Position numbers and translations under genes: made by a program. Under the pieces are notes generated by a model. That model saw only the letters and a list, made by a program, of their open reading frames with translations. It was not told the origin of the DNA and made no database searches. Of a stretch of DNA of 37,000 nucleotides, positions 16,502 to 25,384 are shown one piece after another. The number at the start of each line of letters is the position of its first letter. Position 1 is the stretch's first letter. Source of the stretch: an uncultured Streptococcus sp. (GTDB lineage: Bacteria > Bacillota > Bacilli > Lactobacillales > Streptococcaceae); assembly GCF_905372115.1 (NCBI RefSeq), contig NZ_CAJPNR010000017.1, forward strand, positions 1 through 37,000. The letters run 5' to 3'.

Positions 16502-18772
16502 TTATTTTTCTTCTTGTGATGAATTAACGGACTCTGTGCTTTCAGTTTTCTTGGCTGACTTGATGAGAATCTTGCCATTGCTGGTCATGATAGCTTTGAG
16601 ATCTTTTTCGCTTGGATTTTCCAGATAGAAGTCAGTGATAGCATCTTCGATATGGTCCTGAATGGTACGGCGCAGTGGGCGAGCCCCCATTTTCGGATCG
16701 TAGCCCAGATCAACCAATTTTTCCTTGACCTTCTCCGTAACATCCAGATGAATATCGTTGGTTGCCAAGCGTTGATTGACATCGTCTAGCATCAGGTTGA
16801 CGATTTGCAGCAGGTTGTCCTTGCTGAGCGCCTGGAATTCGATAATGCCGTCAAAGCGGTTCATAAACTCTGGACTGAAGAAGTTGCCCAATTCACCCAA
16901 GACGGAGTTGGTGCGGCCTTCACGCGCTGCCCCAAAGCCAACGCTGGCTTCAGCTTTGCCAGTTCCGGCATTGGATGTCATGATGATAATGGTGTCCTTG
17001 AAGCTGACAGTACGGCCTTGGCCATCAGTCAGGCGGCCATCATCTAGAACCTGCAGGAACATGTGCATAACATCGGGATGGGCCTTTTCCACCTCATCCA
17101 GCAGAATGAGTGAGTATGGATTGCGGCGTACGCGCTCAGTCAATTGACCAGCTTCATCATAGCCGACATAGCCCGGAGGGGCACCGACTAGCTTGGCCAC
17201 GCTGTGTTTTTCCATATATTCACTCATATCAAAGCGAATCATGCTGTCAGCCGAGCCAAAGAGCTCAATGGCTAGTTGCTTAGACAGCTCGGTTTTACCG
17301 ACACCAGTTGGTCCGACAAAGAGGAAGCTACCGATTGGGCGATTGGGACTCCCTAGTCCGACCCGGTTGCGGCGGATGGCCTTGGCAATCTTATCCACAG
17401 CATCGTCTTGACCGATGACATGAGCCTTTAAGTCACTGGCAAGATTGACCAGCTGAGACTGTTCCTTTTCTTTGAGGTCGCCAACTGGGATATTAGTCTT
17501 TTGCTCTACGATGTGCTCAATCGTTTTCTCGCTGATAATCGGAGTATCCTTGTCTAGTACACTTGTCTGCTGGAGTTCCTTGTACTTGGCAATCTGGTCG
17601 CGGAAGTAAGCTGCTTTCTCGAAGTCTTCGTCGCGGGTTGCCTGAGCCTTGAGATTTTCGGCCTCAATCAGACGTTGGTCAATGACCTTGGGATCAACGA
17701 AGTTGAGGGTCAGATTCATCTTGGATCCAGCCTCATCCAAGAGGTCAATGGCCTTGTCTGGTAGGAAGCGATCTTGGATATAGCGATTGGAGAGAAGGGC
17801 AGCAGCTTCAATGGCCGCATCCGTGTACTTGACGTGATGGTAGTCTTCGTATTTTTTCTGAATCCCTTTGAGGATGGTAATCGTTTCCTCTACCGTCGGC
17901 TCGTCTACCTTAACGGGCTGCATGCGGCGCTCCAGTGCAGCATCCTTCTCAATGATGCGATATTCGTTGAGGGTAGTCGCTCCGACCATTTGGAGTTCTC
18001 CGCGAGCCAGAGCTGGTTTGAGGATGTTCCCAGCGTCCATATTGCCATCGCCAGCAGAGCCTGCTCCGACAATTTCATGGATTTCATCAATAAAGAGAAT
18101 GACATCCTGACGAGAACGAATCTCATCAATGAGCTTCTGCATTCTCTCCTCAAATTGGCCACGGATACCAGTTCCCTGTACTAAGCTGACAACGTCTAGG
18201 CGGATAACTTCTTTGCCTTGGAGTTTATGAGGCACATCACCATCAACAATTTTTTGGGCTAAGCCTTCCACCACGGCAGTTTTTCCGACTCCTGGCTCTC
18301 CTATGAGAACAGGATTGTTTTTGGTGCGGCGGTTGAGGATTTCAATGACACGGACGATTTCTTCATCACGGCCAATAACAGGATCAATCTCGCCTCGGCG
18401 AGCCAACTCAGTTACATTGATACCAAACTCTTCCAGCAGGCCTTTTGGCTTTTGCGGACTTGGCTGAGGCTGACCACCCTTGCTAGGATTGGAGCCATAG
18501 CCGCCACCGCCCCCATAGGCTCCGCCAGATTGGGTGGGAGGAGTAGTTGGTTCCTGAGGCTGTTGGAAATTGCTGAGGCTGTTGAAGAAGTCATCAATCG
18601 GATCCGTACCATGATTGTTGGCATTGGCAATTCCACCGAACAAGGAATGTTCAGGGTCTGTTTTCATGATTTGGTAGCAGTTTTGGCACAAATCCACCTG
18701 TTGTTTATGACCATTTACGTTGGTATAAAGGTGAATCGTAGATTCATTGATTTTACAATTTTGGCAAAGCAT
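16502..18772 (-). CDS. clpE: ClpE, AAA+ Clp ATPase with N-terminal zinc finger
   Basis: HSP100-type unfoldase that works with ClpP in protein quality control and heat stress. Seen: four-cysteine zinc finger with CxxC at 3/6 and 29/32, a Gly/Pro/Gln-rich linker (about 65-110), first AAA+ domain with Walker A GEPGVGKT at 158-165, a UVR-like coiled region (RDEDFEKAAYFRDQIAKYKEL), and second AAA+ with Walker A GPTGVGKT near 484-491, ending in a Clp D2 domain. 756 residues, full length. Minus-strand promoter and CtsR operator lie just upstream, so it is a CtsR-regulon gene. Monocistronic. Confidence 0.97.
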   Translation of the reverse strand: MLCQNCKINESTIHLYTNVNGHKQQVDLCQNCYQIMKTDPEHSLFGGIANANNHGTDPIDDFFNSLSNFQQPQEPTTPPTQSGGAYGGGGGYGSNPSKGGQPQPSPQKPKGLLEEFGINVTELARRGEIDPVIGRDEEIVRVIEILNRRTKNNPVLIGEPGVGKTAVVEGLAQKIVDGDVPHKLQGKEVIRLDVVSLVQGTGIRGQFEERMQKLIDEIRSRQDVILFIDEIHEIVGAGSAGDGNMDAGNILKPALARGELQMVGATTLNEYRIIEKDAALERRMQPVKVDEPTVEETITILKGIQKKYEDYHHVKYTDAAIEAAALLSNRYIQDRFLPDKAIDLLDEAGSKMNLTLNFVDPKVIDQRLIEAENLKAQATRDEDFEKAAYFRDQIAKYKELQQTSVLDKDTPIISEKTIEHIVEQKTNIPVGDLKEKEQSQLVNLASDLKAHVIGQDDAVDKIAKAIRRNRVGLGSPNRPIGSFLFVGPTGVGKTELSKQLAIELFGSADSMIRFDMSEYMEKHSVAKLVGAPPGYVGYDEAGQLTERVRRNPYSLILLDEVEKAHPDVMHMFLQVLDDGRLTDGQGRTVSFKDTIIIMTSNAGTGKAEASVGFGAAREGRTNSVLGELGNFFSPEFMNRFDGIIEFQALSKDNLLQIVNLMLDDVNQRLATNDIHLDVTEKVKEKLVDLGYDPKMGARPLRRTIQDHIEDAITDFYLENPSEKDLKAIMTSNGKILIKSAKKTESTESVNSSQEEK

Positions 18773-18823
18773 GCAGTTACCTCTTTTCTTTTAGTGTGCA
18801 AGCTATTTATAGAAATAATTAAA

Positions 18824-18840
18824 GGTCAAAAATAGTCAAA
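18824..18840. promoter_or_regulatory. CtsR operator of clpE
   Basis: GGTCAAA-AAT-AGTCAAA matches the CtsR direct-repeat operator (heptads with a 3-base spacer) almost perfectly. It lies just downstream of the clpE -10, where bound CtsR would block transcription. The repeats read on the strand opposite to clpE. Confidence 0.93.
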
Positions 18841-18853
18841 GTTTTATAGTTTC

Positions 18854-18881
18854 ATTATATCAGTATTCTCGAACTTTGCAA
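18854..18881 (-). promoter_or_regulatory. clpE promoter
   Basis: Minus strand: TTGCAA (18881-18876), 16-base spacer, extended -10 TGATATAAT (18862-18854). The CtsR box begins 13 bases after the -10. Confidence 0.75.
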
Positions 18882-18981
18882 GAATTTACTACAAAATCCT
18901 CCCTTAGACTGAGCAGAATGAAAACAAATTCTTGAAAAATTACAAAAAATTGGCTTTTAGTGGTATTTCAGTCGCTATTTA

Positions 18982-18990
18982 TGGTAAAAT
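18982..18990 (+). promoter_or_regulatory. Promoter of the YkuJ-like gene
   Basis: TGGTAAAAT is an extended -10 about 32 bases before the ATG. No good -35. AGGAGA ribosome site follows at 19010-19016. Confidence 0.55.
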
Positions 18991-19021
18991 AAGAGGGAAC
19001 TAAGTAAATAGGAGAAACAAA

Positions 19022-19252
19022 ATGGAATCACATTTAGTTAGAATTATTAACCGCTTAGAAGCTATGGCTAAGGATGGCGGAAATTTAAAACGTAATTTTG
19101 AGCGTGAAGGAGTGGTTGTAGCAGAAGTAGCTTACAGTTACGACGAAGAAAACGGCTCTGTCTTCACCTTGCGTGACGTTGCAGCGCGTGAGACCTATAC
19201 TTTCGATAGCATCGATTTGATTGCAATGGAAATTTATGAATTACTCTACTAA
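19022..19252 (+). CDS. DUF1797/YkuJ family small protein
   Basis: 76-residue acidic soluble protein of the DUF1797 (YkuJ) family found in Firmicutes: starts with LVRIINRLEAMAKDGGNLKRNFEREG and ends with the conserved FDSIDLIAMEIYELLY. The family fold is a small alpha/beta unit of unknown function. TAGGAGA ribosome site, own promoter and own terminator, so it is a single-gene unit. Confidence 0.85.
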   Translation: MESHLVRIINRLEAMAKDGGNLKRNFEREGVVVAEVAYSYDEENGSVFTLRDVAARETYTFDSIDLIAMEIYELLY

Positions 19253-19279
19253 AAAGCACTTAGCTGCTTTTTATTTTTT
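19251..19279 (+). terminator. Terminator of the YkuJ-like gene
   Basis: AAAAAGC and GCTTTTT pair across a short loop, followed by ATTTTTT. The hairpin begins within the stop codon. Confidence 0.75.
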
Positions 19280-19401
19280 ACCCTTTTTATCTTGTTTTGA
19301 AAAAGATTTAGTAGGTCTGAAAATTTTACCACTAGCTGCCAATGAATCCTCGTCTTATAACCTTGTATAAGAAAAAGTTATAGGCTGGACACAGATTTTT
19401 T

Positions 19402-19410
19402 TGGTATAAT
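19402..19410 (+). promoter_or_regulatory. folD promoter (extended -10)
   Basis: TGGTATAAT, a perfect extended -10, 32 bases upstream of folD. The nearest -35-like TGGACA (19385-19390) is too close (14-base spacing). Confidence 0.65.
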
Positions 19411-19442
19411 GAAAAAGATAATGAAAAAGAAATGAGAATGAC

Positions 19443-20297
19443 ATGGCGCAGATTATTGATGGTAGAGGTTTGGCAGAGAAGCTTCAGAAAAAATTAGCCG
19501 AAAAAACGGCTCGCCTCAAAGAAAAGACAGGTCAGGTACCGGGCTTGGTAGTGATTGTGGTGGGAAATAATCCAGCCAGTCAAATCTACGTCCGTAATAA
19601 AGAGCGCTCGGCCTTGGCTGCTGGCTTTCGGAGTAAGATAGAACGTCTGCCAGAAGAAACCAGCCAGGAAGAGCTCTTGAGCTTGATTGAAACTTATAAT
19701 CAAAATCCTGATTGGCATGGGATTTTGGTCCAGCTGCCCTTGCCTGAACATATTGATGATGAAGCTGTGCTTCTAGCCATTGATCCAGACAAGGATGTTG
19801 ATGGCTTTCATCCGCTTAATATGGGCAAGCTATGGAGCGGTCATCCTGTTATGATTCCGGCTACTCCTGCAGGCATTATGGCTATGTTCCATGAATATGG
19901 TGTTGAACTAGAAGGCAAGCGAGCGGTCGTCATCGGGCGAAGTAATATTGTCGGTAAGCCCATGGCTCAGCTCCTTTTAGCTAAGAATGCGACAGTGACC
20001 CTAACGCATTCGCGGACCCACAATCTAGCCAAGACTGCGAAACGGGCAGATATTTTGGTGGTGGCCATCGGACGTGGACATTTTGTGACCAAGGACTTTG
20101 TCAAGGAAGGAGCTGTTGTCATTGATGTTGGTATGAACCGAGATGAAAATGGTAAGCTGATTGGCGATGTTAAGTTTGATGAAGTGTCTGAAATTGCCAG
20201 TCTGATTACCCCTGTACCTGGAGGTGTTGGTCCTATGACCATTACCATGCTGATGGAGCAGACCTACCAAGCCTTTAAACGGAGTCTTGAATCATGA
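19443..20297 (+). CDS. folD: FolD, methylenetetrahydrofolate dehydrogenase/cyclohydrolase
   Basis: Bifunctional one-carbon enzyme that converts 5,10-methylene-THF to 10-formyl-THF using NADP+. Seen: YVRNKERSA with the catalytic lysine, the HGILVQLPLPEH and DKDVDGFHPLN segments, PATPAGIM, and the Rossmann motif VVIGRSNIVGKPMAQLL. Ends with PVPGGVGPMTITMLM. Full length at 284 residues. Its stop overlaps the next gene's start (ATGA), so a HAD phosphatase is cotranslated with it. Confidence 0.97.
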   Translation: MAQIIDGRGLAEKLQKKLAEKTARLKEKTGQVPGLVVIVVGNNPASQIYVRNKERSALAAGFRSKIERLPEETSQEELLSLIETYNQNPDWHGILVQLPLPEHIDDEAVLLAIDPDKDVDGFHPLNMGKLWSGHPVMIPATPAGIMAMFHEYGVELEGKRAVVIGRSNIVGKPMAQLLLAKNATVTLTHSRTHNLAKTAKRADILVVAIGRGHFVTKDFVKEGAVVIDVGMNRDENGKLIGDVKFDEVSEIASLITPVPGGVGPMTITMLMEQTYQAFKRSLES

Positions 20298-21067
20298 AAT
20301 TTGTTTTTGATTTGGATGGGACCTTGTCCTTTGATTATATGACGATTGATGAGGAGATTAAGCAGGTTCTGCTGACGGCTCCTCAGTTTGGGCATGAAGT
20401 TTTGTTTGCTTCGGCGCGCTCCTATCGGGATTGTCTGGGACTATTGGGTCCGGAATTGAGCCAGCATATAGTGATTGGCCTGAACGGCGGAGTAGCTTAT
20501 CAGAATGGACAGCTGATGTTTGAGCGTCAGCTGCCTCAGACAAGTTATCAAGCCATTTTAGATACTTGTTTGACCTATAATTTGCCTTTTTTCGTTGATA
20601 ATACTTTTGACTACAGCGGCCAGATTTTAGAAAAAATCCCTTTTATTGCCAGTGTAGATCCTCTCAAGCGGGCAAGACGGCTGGAACTGACTGAACTCCA
20701 GCATCCTATTAAGCTTGTTATTTACATGGGGAATCATGAGCAACTCTTAGACGATTTACAGGCTCGTTTTGCAAACTTGCCCAATCTGAGTCTAGACTAT
20801 CATGAACATGAGAAATGTTTTTATATCAATCCAGCTGAAACCAATAAGGCTTCGACTGTAAAGGAACTCTGCGGTTCGGATTATGTGGCTTTTGGTAATG
20901 ATCAAAATGATATCCAGCTCTTTAAGAATTCTCTCTACGCTGTGCAGGTTGGGGATTTCTCAGGATTGAGCGATTATGCTGATGAGCAGGTTGCCTTTCA
21001 GGAAAATTTACCCAAGGCAGTCGCAGCAAGAATCTTACAAAAATTTGCAGATTTCCGAAGAAAATAA
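20294..21067 (+). CDS. Cof-type HAD superfamily phosphatase
   Basis: Haloacid dehalogenase-type hydrolase, 257 residues. Motif I FDLDGTL is at residues 5-11 with catalytic D6 and D8; motif II is in LFASARS; motif III/IV is in YVAFGNDQNDIQLF. A C2-type cap lies between, as in Cof proteins that dephosphorylate sugar phosphates and cofactor intermediates such as PLP or FMN. The substrate is not known. Overlap with folD by 4 bases indicates one transcript, ending at the terminator at 21083. Confidence 0.88.
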   Translation: MKFVFDLDGTLSFDYMTIDEEIKQVLLTAPQFGHEVLFASARSYRDCLGLLGPELSQHIVIGLNGGVAYQNGQLMFERQLPQTSYQAILDTCLTYNLPFFVDNTFDYSGQILEKIPFIASVDPLKRARRLELTELQHPIKLVIYMGNHEQLLDDLQARFANLPNLSLDYHEHEKCFYINPAETNKASTVKELCGSDYVAFGNDQNDIQLFKNSLYAVQVGDFSGLSDYADEQVAFQENLPKAVAARILQKFADFRRK

Positions 21068-21082
21068 CTTTCCTGCGATACG

Positions 21083-21105
21083 AGGCACCTGTTTAGGTGC
21101 CTTTT
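21083..21105 (+). terminator. Terminator after folD-HAD
   Basis: AGGCACC TGTTTA GGTGCCTTTT hairpin, 15 bases past the HAD stop. The T-run is short. Confidence 0.75.
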
Positions 21106-21109
21106 GGTG

Positions 21110-21115
21110 TATAAT
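21110..21115 (+). promoter_or_regulatory. nnrD promoter -10
   Basis: Perfect TATAAT directly after the terminator hairpin, 59 bases before the nnrD start. No -35 at 16-18 bases; the upstream hairpin occupies that position. Confidence 0.5.
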
Positions 21116-21174
21116 GAAGATATGTTTGGTCATCTTGAGACAAGTGCAGGATGAAGTTGGTCTAGGAGAATATC

Positions 21175-22017
21175 ATGTCAAAAAATGCTGAAAATATTTT
21201 AAAAAGAGTCATTCGGAAACGCCCCTTGGACAGTCACAAGGGAGATTACGGTCGTCTTTTACTGATTGGAGGGACTTATCCTTATGGTGGTGCCATCATC
21301 ATGGCAGCTTTAGCAGCAGTCAATAGCGGAGCTGGTCTGGTGACTGTTGCTACAGATAGAGACAATATCGCCCCTCTGCACAGTCATTTACCGGAGGCCA
21401 TGGCCTTTGACTTAGAGGAGCAAGACCGATTGACAGAGCAGCTGACCAAATCAGATCTAGTCTTGATTGGTCCTGGACTGGCGGAAAATCAACTAGGTCT
21501 AGATATCCTACAAAAGGTAATCCAGACTGTGGCAGAACAGCAGATACTTATCATGGATGGCGGCGCCATTTCACTTTTTAGCAAAGGAGCTTTGCCATTT
21601 CCAAAAGCCCAAACAGTTTTTACCCCTCACCAGAAGGAGTGGGAAGGCTTATCGGGTTTGAGCTTGTCAGATCAGACAGCGGCAGCCAATCAGGCGGCGG
21701 TCAATCAACTGCCTCTGGGCAGTATTGTCGTACAGAAAAAGCATGGGACGACCATCTATCAAAGTGGGCAAGAGCAGGTCTTTGAGCTGACAGTAGGCGG
21801 ACCTTATCAGGCAACTGGCGGCATGGGGGATACGCTGGCCGGTATGATTGCTGCTTTTGCAGGACAGTTCAAGTCAAGCAGTCTCTTTGAGCGAGTGGCG
21901 GCTGCAACCCTTCTTCATTCCCTTATCGCAGATGATTTGAGTCATGAAGCTTATGTCGTCCTGCCAACGGCAATCAGTAGAGCCATTCCAAGGTGGATGA
22001 AGAAGATGAGTCGGTAG
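21175..22017 (+). CDS. nnrD: ADP-dependent NAD(P)H-hydrate dehydratase
   Basis: Repairs hydrated NAD(P)H (NADHX/NADPHX) by dehydration coupled to ADP. It has the ribokinase-like YjeF C-terminal domain: SHKGDYGRLLLIGGT, NSGAGLVTVAT, VLIGPGLAENQLGLDIL, IMDGGAISLFS, TPHQKEWEGL and the catalytic GGMGDTLAGMIAAF. 280 residues; the epimerase (YjeF N-terminal) domain is not fused, as is usual in streptococci. TAGGAGA ribosome site ahead of the ATG. Confidence 0.93.
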   Translation: MSKNAENILKRVIRKRPLDSHKGDYGRLLLIGGTYPYGGAIIMAALAAVNSGAGLVTVATDRDNIAPLHSHLPEAMAFDLEEQDRLTEQLTKSDLVLIGPGLAENQLGLDILQKVIQTVAEQQILIMDGGAISLFSKGALPFPKAQTVFTPHQKEWEGLSGLSLSDQTAAANQAAVNQLPLGSIVVQKKHGTTIYQSGQEQVFELTVGGPYQATGGMGDTLAGMIAAFAGQFKSSSLFERVAAATLLHSLIADDLSHEAYVVLPTAISRAIPRWMKKMSR

Positions 22018-22041
22018 ACTTTTTCTTGGGTTTTAAGTCAG

Positions 22042-22073
22042 CTGGGGTTCTTTTGTGGAAGCCCAGTTTTTTT
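22042..22073 (+). terminator. nnrD terminator
   Basis: CTGGGgTTC and GAAgCCCAG form a stem with an internal G-G mismatch, followed by seven T. Confidence 0.85.
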
Positions 22074-22126
22074 CTTGCTTTTCAGGGGATTTTTAGACTT
22101 TGTAATCGGTTTTTTATGCAGTTTTT

Positions 22127-22135
22127 TGTTATAAT
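22127..22135 (+). promoter_or_regulatory. xseA operon promoter (extended -10)
   Basis: TGTTATAAT, a perfect extended -10, 38 bases before xseA. No clear -35. It is the only promoter seen for the six-gene operon. Confidence 0.7.
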
Positions 22136-22173
22136 AAAAGTTACGGAAAAACTAGAAAAGAAAGGAAAAGGAC

Positions 22174-23514
22174 ATGCCAGAGTATTTGTCGGTTTCGACC
22201 TTGACCAAGTATCTGAAGATGAAGTTTGAGAGGGATCCTTATTTGGAGCGGGTCTATCTGACTGGCCAGGTGTCCAATTTTCGCCGACGTCCTAATCATC
22301 AATATTTTTCATTAAAAGATGAGAAGGCCGTCATTCAGGTTACGATTTGGTCTGGTGTCTACCAGAAGTTGGGCTTTGAGCTGGAAGAAGGCATGAAAAT
22401 CAATGTAATTGGCCGGGTGCAGCTCTATGAGCCGAGTGGTTCCTATTCTATTATCATTGAAAAGGCAGAGCCGGATGGTATCGGAGCTTTAGCTATCCAG
22501 TTTGAACAGCTTAAGAAAAAATTGGGGGAAGAAGGGCTTTTTCAAGAGAAATTCAAGCAAGCCTTGACCCAATTTCCTAAGAAAATCGGCGTTGTAACCA
22601 GTCCTAGCGGAGCGGTCATCCGAGACATTATCACGACGGTCAGCCGTCGCTTCCCGGGAGTGGAGATTGTCCTTTATCCTACCAAGGTACAGGGAGATGG
22701 GGCTGCAGCTCAGGTTGCTGACCACATCAGACTGGCCAATGAGCGGTCGGATTTGGATGTACTGATTATTGGTCGAGGCGGTGGTTCTATCGAAGATCTC
22801 TGGGCTTTCAACGAAGAGGAAACAGTTCGGGCCATTTTTGAGTCTCGGATTCCTGTTATTTCTAGTGTCGGCCATGAGACAGATACGACTTTGGCAGACT
22901 TTGTGGCAGATCGCAGGGCTGCGACTCCGACGGCTGCGGCTGAACTAGCTACACCGGTTACCAAACTAGATCTGCTGGGACATTTGCAGCAGCAGGAAAA
23001 CCGCATGTCACGAGCGATTTCCAATCGCCTGAGCTATTATCGGGAGCGGCTGAATAAACTGACCCAGTCGGTTATCTTCCGACAGCCAGAGCGGCTTTAC
23101 GATGCCCATCTGCAGAAATTAGACCAGCTCAACCTGCGACTGAAGCAAAAAATTCGCGAATATTATAGTGAAGAGCAACAGCGGGTCAAAATCTTGCAGC
23201 ATCGTTTGGAAGCATTGAATCCGCTCAGTCGCGTTCAGCGTCTTCAAGAGCAGACTGCCCAGCTGGAGCGTTTGCTGCGCAGCAATATGGCGGTCATTTA
23301 TGATAACAAGGTAGCTCAAGTCAGGAGATTGTCCGAGGCCTTGCTTATGCTGGATACCAGTCGAATCGTGGCGCGTGGCTATGCTATTGTCCAAAAGAAT
23401 CAAAAGGTTGTCGAGTCAAGTTCTGGCATTGAAGAAAAAGATGAGCTGACCCTGCTTATGCGGGATGGGCAGCTGGAAGTAGAGGTAAAACATGTCCAAA
23501 GAAAAGAAATTTGA
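22174..23514 (+). CDS. xseA: Exodeoxyribonuclease VII large subunit
   Basis: Catalytic subunit of exonuclease VII, which degrades single-stranded DNA from both ends. N-terminal OB fold (LERVYLTGQVSNFRRRPNHQYFSLKD), then the catalytic domain with GVVTSPSGAVIRDI, IIGRGGGSIEDLWAFN and SVGHETDTTLADFVAD RRAATP, and a long coiled-coil C-terminal half (about residues 265-400) that binds small subunits. Full length at 446 residues. AAAGGAAAAGGA ribosome site. xseB overlaps its end by 23 bases. Confidence 0.97.
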   Translation: MPEYLSVSTLTKYLKMKFERDPYLERVYLTGQVSNFRRRPNHQYFSLKDEKAVIQVTIWSGVYQKLGFELEEGMKINVIGRVQLYEPSGSYSIIIEKAEPDGIGALAIQFEQLKKKLGEEGLFQEKFKQALTQFPKKIGVVTSPSGAVIRDIITTVSRRFPGVEIVLYPTKVQGDGAAAQVADHIRLANERSDLDVLIIGRGGGSIEDLWAFNEEETVRAIFESRIPVISSVGHETDTTLADFVADRRAATPTAAAELATPVTKLDLLGHLQQQENRMSRAISNRLSYYRERLNKLTQSVIFRQPERLYDAHLQKLDQLNLRLKQKIREYYSEEQQRVKILQHRLEALNPLSRVQRLQEQTAQLERLLRSNMAVIYDNKVAQVRRLSEALLMLDTSRIVARGYAIVQKNQKVVESSSGIEEKDELTLLMRDGQLEVEVKHVQRKEI

Positions 23515-23704
23515 AGAGAGTTTAGCAGACTTGGAAGTGATTGTCCAAAAGCTGGAAAATGGTGATGTAGCGCTGGAAGAGGCGATTGCGGAATTTCAAA
23601 AGGGGATGAAGCTTTCAAAGGAACTCCAGGCTAGTCTGGACAAGGCAGAAAAGACCTTAGTTAAGGTCATGCAGGCAGACGGCACAGAAACGGAAATGGA
23701 ATGA
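23492..23704 (+). CDS. xseB: Exodeoxyribonuclease VII small subunit
   Basis: Small helical partner of XseA, 70 residues, with the family signature FEESLADLEVIVQKLENGDVALEEAIAEF (residues 7-35) and KLSKELQASLDKAE. Several copies bind each large subunit. It overlaps xseA by 23 bases and its stop overlaps the ispA start, so expression is coupled on both sides. Confidence 0.95.
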   Translation: MSKEKKFEESLADLEVIVQKLENGDVALEEAIAEFQKGMKLSKELQASLDKAEKTLVKVMQADGTETEME

Positions 23705-24576
23705 CAAGAAACGAGAAACTGGAAAAGATTGGTCTGACGATTGAGGATTTTTATAAGTCTCAACAAGTGTCGTCGGATTTATCAGAAGTTATTTTGTACT
23801 CGGTGCAGGCTGGAGGCAAGCGGATTCGTCCCTTATTGCTATTGGAGTTGATTCAAGCTTTTGGCCTAGAGCTGGCTGAGGCCCACTATCAGGTCGCGGC
23901 GGCTCTTGAGATGATTCACACTGGCAGCCTTATCCATGATGATTTACCGGCTATGGATGATGACGACTATCGTCGCGGCCGCTTGACTAGCCATAAGAAG
24001 TTTGGAGAGGATATGGCTATTTTAGCGGGTGACTCTCTCTTTTTGGACCCCTATGGTCTATTGGCAAGAGCCGAGCTGCCTAGTCGGGTCAAGGTGGAAT
24101 TAATTTCTGAGTTGTCTCTGGCAGCAGGGAGCTTTGGTATGGTCGCAGGACAAGTTCTGGACATGCAAGGCGAAGGCCAAGCAATTAGTTTAGAAGACTT
24201 AAAAACCATCCATGCCAATAAGACTGGAAAACTTCTGACGTATCCTTTTGTCGCAGCTGGTTTGATTGCTGGGGCCGAGCAGTCTGTTCAAGATAAGCTT
24301 CGTCGGATTGGAGAGCTCTTGGGCTTGGCCTTTCAAGTGCGGGATGATATTTTGGATGTGACAGCTAGTTTTGAAGAGCTTGGTAAAACCCCGCAGAAGG
24401 ATTTAGCTGCGGCCAAGTCGACTTATCCAGCCTTTCTGGGTCTAGATGGAGCTAAGAGTTTTTTCAATCAGACTCTTGCTGAAGCTATGGACATTCTGAC
24501 AGACTTGGAAGAAAAGACAGAGTTTTCAGGCGGAGAAATTCAACAGATAATAGAAAGTTTGAGATTGAATGGCTAA
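23701..24576 (+). CDS. ispA: Polyprenyl (farnesyl) diphosphate synthase
   Basis: Isoprenoid chain elongation enzyme that condenses isopentenyl diphosphate with allylic diphosphates to farnesyl diphosphate, feeding undecaprenyl lipid carrier synthesis. First aspartate-rich motif DDLPAMDDDDYRRGR starts at D80-D81; second DDILD at 215-219; GGKRIRP at 38-44 binds diphosphate. 291 residues, normal length. ATGA overlap with xseB and an 8-base overlap with tlyA. Confidence 0.95.
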   Translation: MTRNEKLEKIGLTIEDFYKSQQVSSDLSEVILYSVQAGGKRIRPLLLLELIQAFGLELAEAHYQVAAALEMIHTGSLIHDDLPAMDDDDYRRGRLTSHKKFGEDMAILAGDSLFLDPYGLLARAELPSRVKVELISELSLAAGSFGMVAGQVLDMQGEGQAISLEDLKTIHANKTGKLLTYPFVAAGLIAGAEQSVQDKLRRIGELLGLAFQVRDDILDVTASFEELGKTPQKDLAAAKSTYPAFLGLDGAKSFFNQTLAEAMDILTDLEEKTEFSGGEIQQIIESLRLNG

Positions 24577-25384
24577 GGAAAGAGTAGATGTGCTGGCCTA
24601 CAGACAAGGGCTCTTTGAGACCAGAGAGCAGGCTAAGCGTGGTGTAATGGCTGGGCTGGTTATTGCTGCAGCTAATGGCCAGCGCTTTGACAAGCCAGGT
24701 GAAAAGATTGACACGGCCACAGAGCTACGCTTAAAAGGTGAGAAACTCAGATATGTCAGCCGAGGCGGTCTCAAGCTAGAAAAGGCTTTGCAAGTCTTTG
24801 ATATTTCGGTCACTGACCGAGTGACCTTGGATATCGGAGCTTCGACCGGCGGTTTTACAGATGTCATGCTGCAGCACGGAGCTAAGCTGGTCTATGCGGT
24901 AGATGTAGGCACCAATCAGTTGGCTTGGAAGCTCAGACAGGATGAGCGGGTTGTCAGCATGGAGCAGTTTAATTTTCGCTATGCCCAAAGGACTGACTTT
25001 GAGCAGGAGCCGAGCTTTGCCAGTATTGACGTCAGTTTTATATCGCTGAGCTTGATTTTGCCAGCTCTGCATGAGATTTTGACTCGGGATGGCCAAGTGG
25101 TCGCCTTGATCAAGCCCCAGTTTGAAGCGGGCCGCGAGCAGATTGGAAAAAAAGGGATTGTCAAGGATAAAAAGGTCCATTTAGCAGTTCTGGAAAAGGT
25201 CACAGCATTTATGATGGAGGCTGGTTTTTCTGTCAGGGGACTGGATTTTTCGCCTATTCAGGGAGGTCAGGGCAATGTAGAATTTCTGGCCTATTTAGAA
25301 AAGAGCACAGAGCCGCAGTCTCTTGATTCAGCAATGATAACAGCTGTCGTAGAGGCAGCACACAAGGAATTTAAGGATGAATAA
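24569..25384 (+). CDS. tlyA: TlyA family rRNA methyltransferase
   Basis: SAM-dependent 2'-O-methyltransferase of the TlyA/HlyA family; M. tuberculosis TlyA modifies 16S and 23S rRNA, while the streptococcal target is inferred. N-terminal S4 domain (residues 4-65), then a Rossmann methyltransferase with motif I LDIGASTGGFTDV, and a family-typical C-terminus FSPIQGGQGNVEFLAYL. 271 residues. The old name hemolysin A reflects early screening and need not mean a toxin. Overlaps ispA and argR by 8 bases each. Confidence 0.93.
   Translation: MAKERVDVLAYRQGLFETREQAKRGVMAGLVIAAANGQRFDKPGEKIDTATELRLKGEKLRYVSRGGLKLEKALQVFDISVTDRVTLDIGASTGGFTDVMLQHGAKLVYAVDVGTNQLAWKLRQDERVVSMEQFNFRYAQRTDFEQEPSFASIDVSFISLSLILPALHEILTRDGQVVALIKPQFEAGREQIGKKGIVKDKKVHLAVLEKVTAFMMEAGFSVRGLDFSPIQGGQGNVEFLAYLEKSTEPQSLDSAMITAVVEAAHKEFKDE

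Noticed and set aside
17774..18184. Long open frames on the strand opposite clpE, and similar frames opposite divIB, ftsZ, recN and pbp2b
   Set aside because: Codon shadows of strongly coding genes; no ribosome sites or protein-like motifs.
21122..21154. Possible 10-codon leader peptide before nnrD
   Set aside because: No ribosome site, no run of regulatory codons and no attenuator structure.
24569..25384. TlyA as a hemolysin toxin
   Set aside because: S4 and SAM-methyltransferase motifs mark it as an RNA methylase; the hemolysin name is historical.
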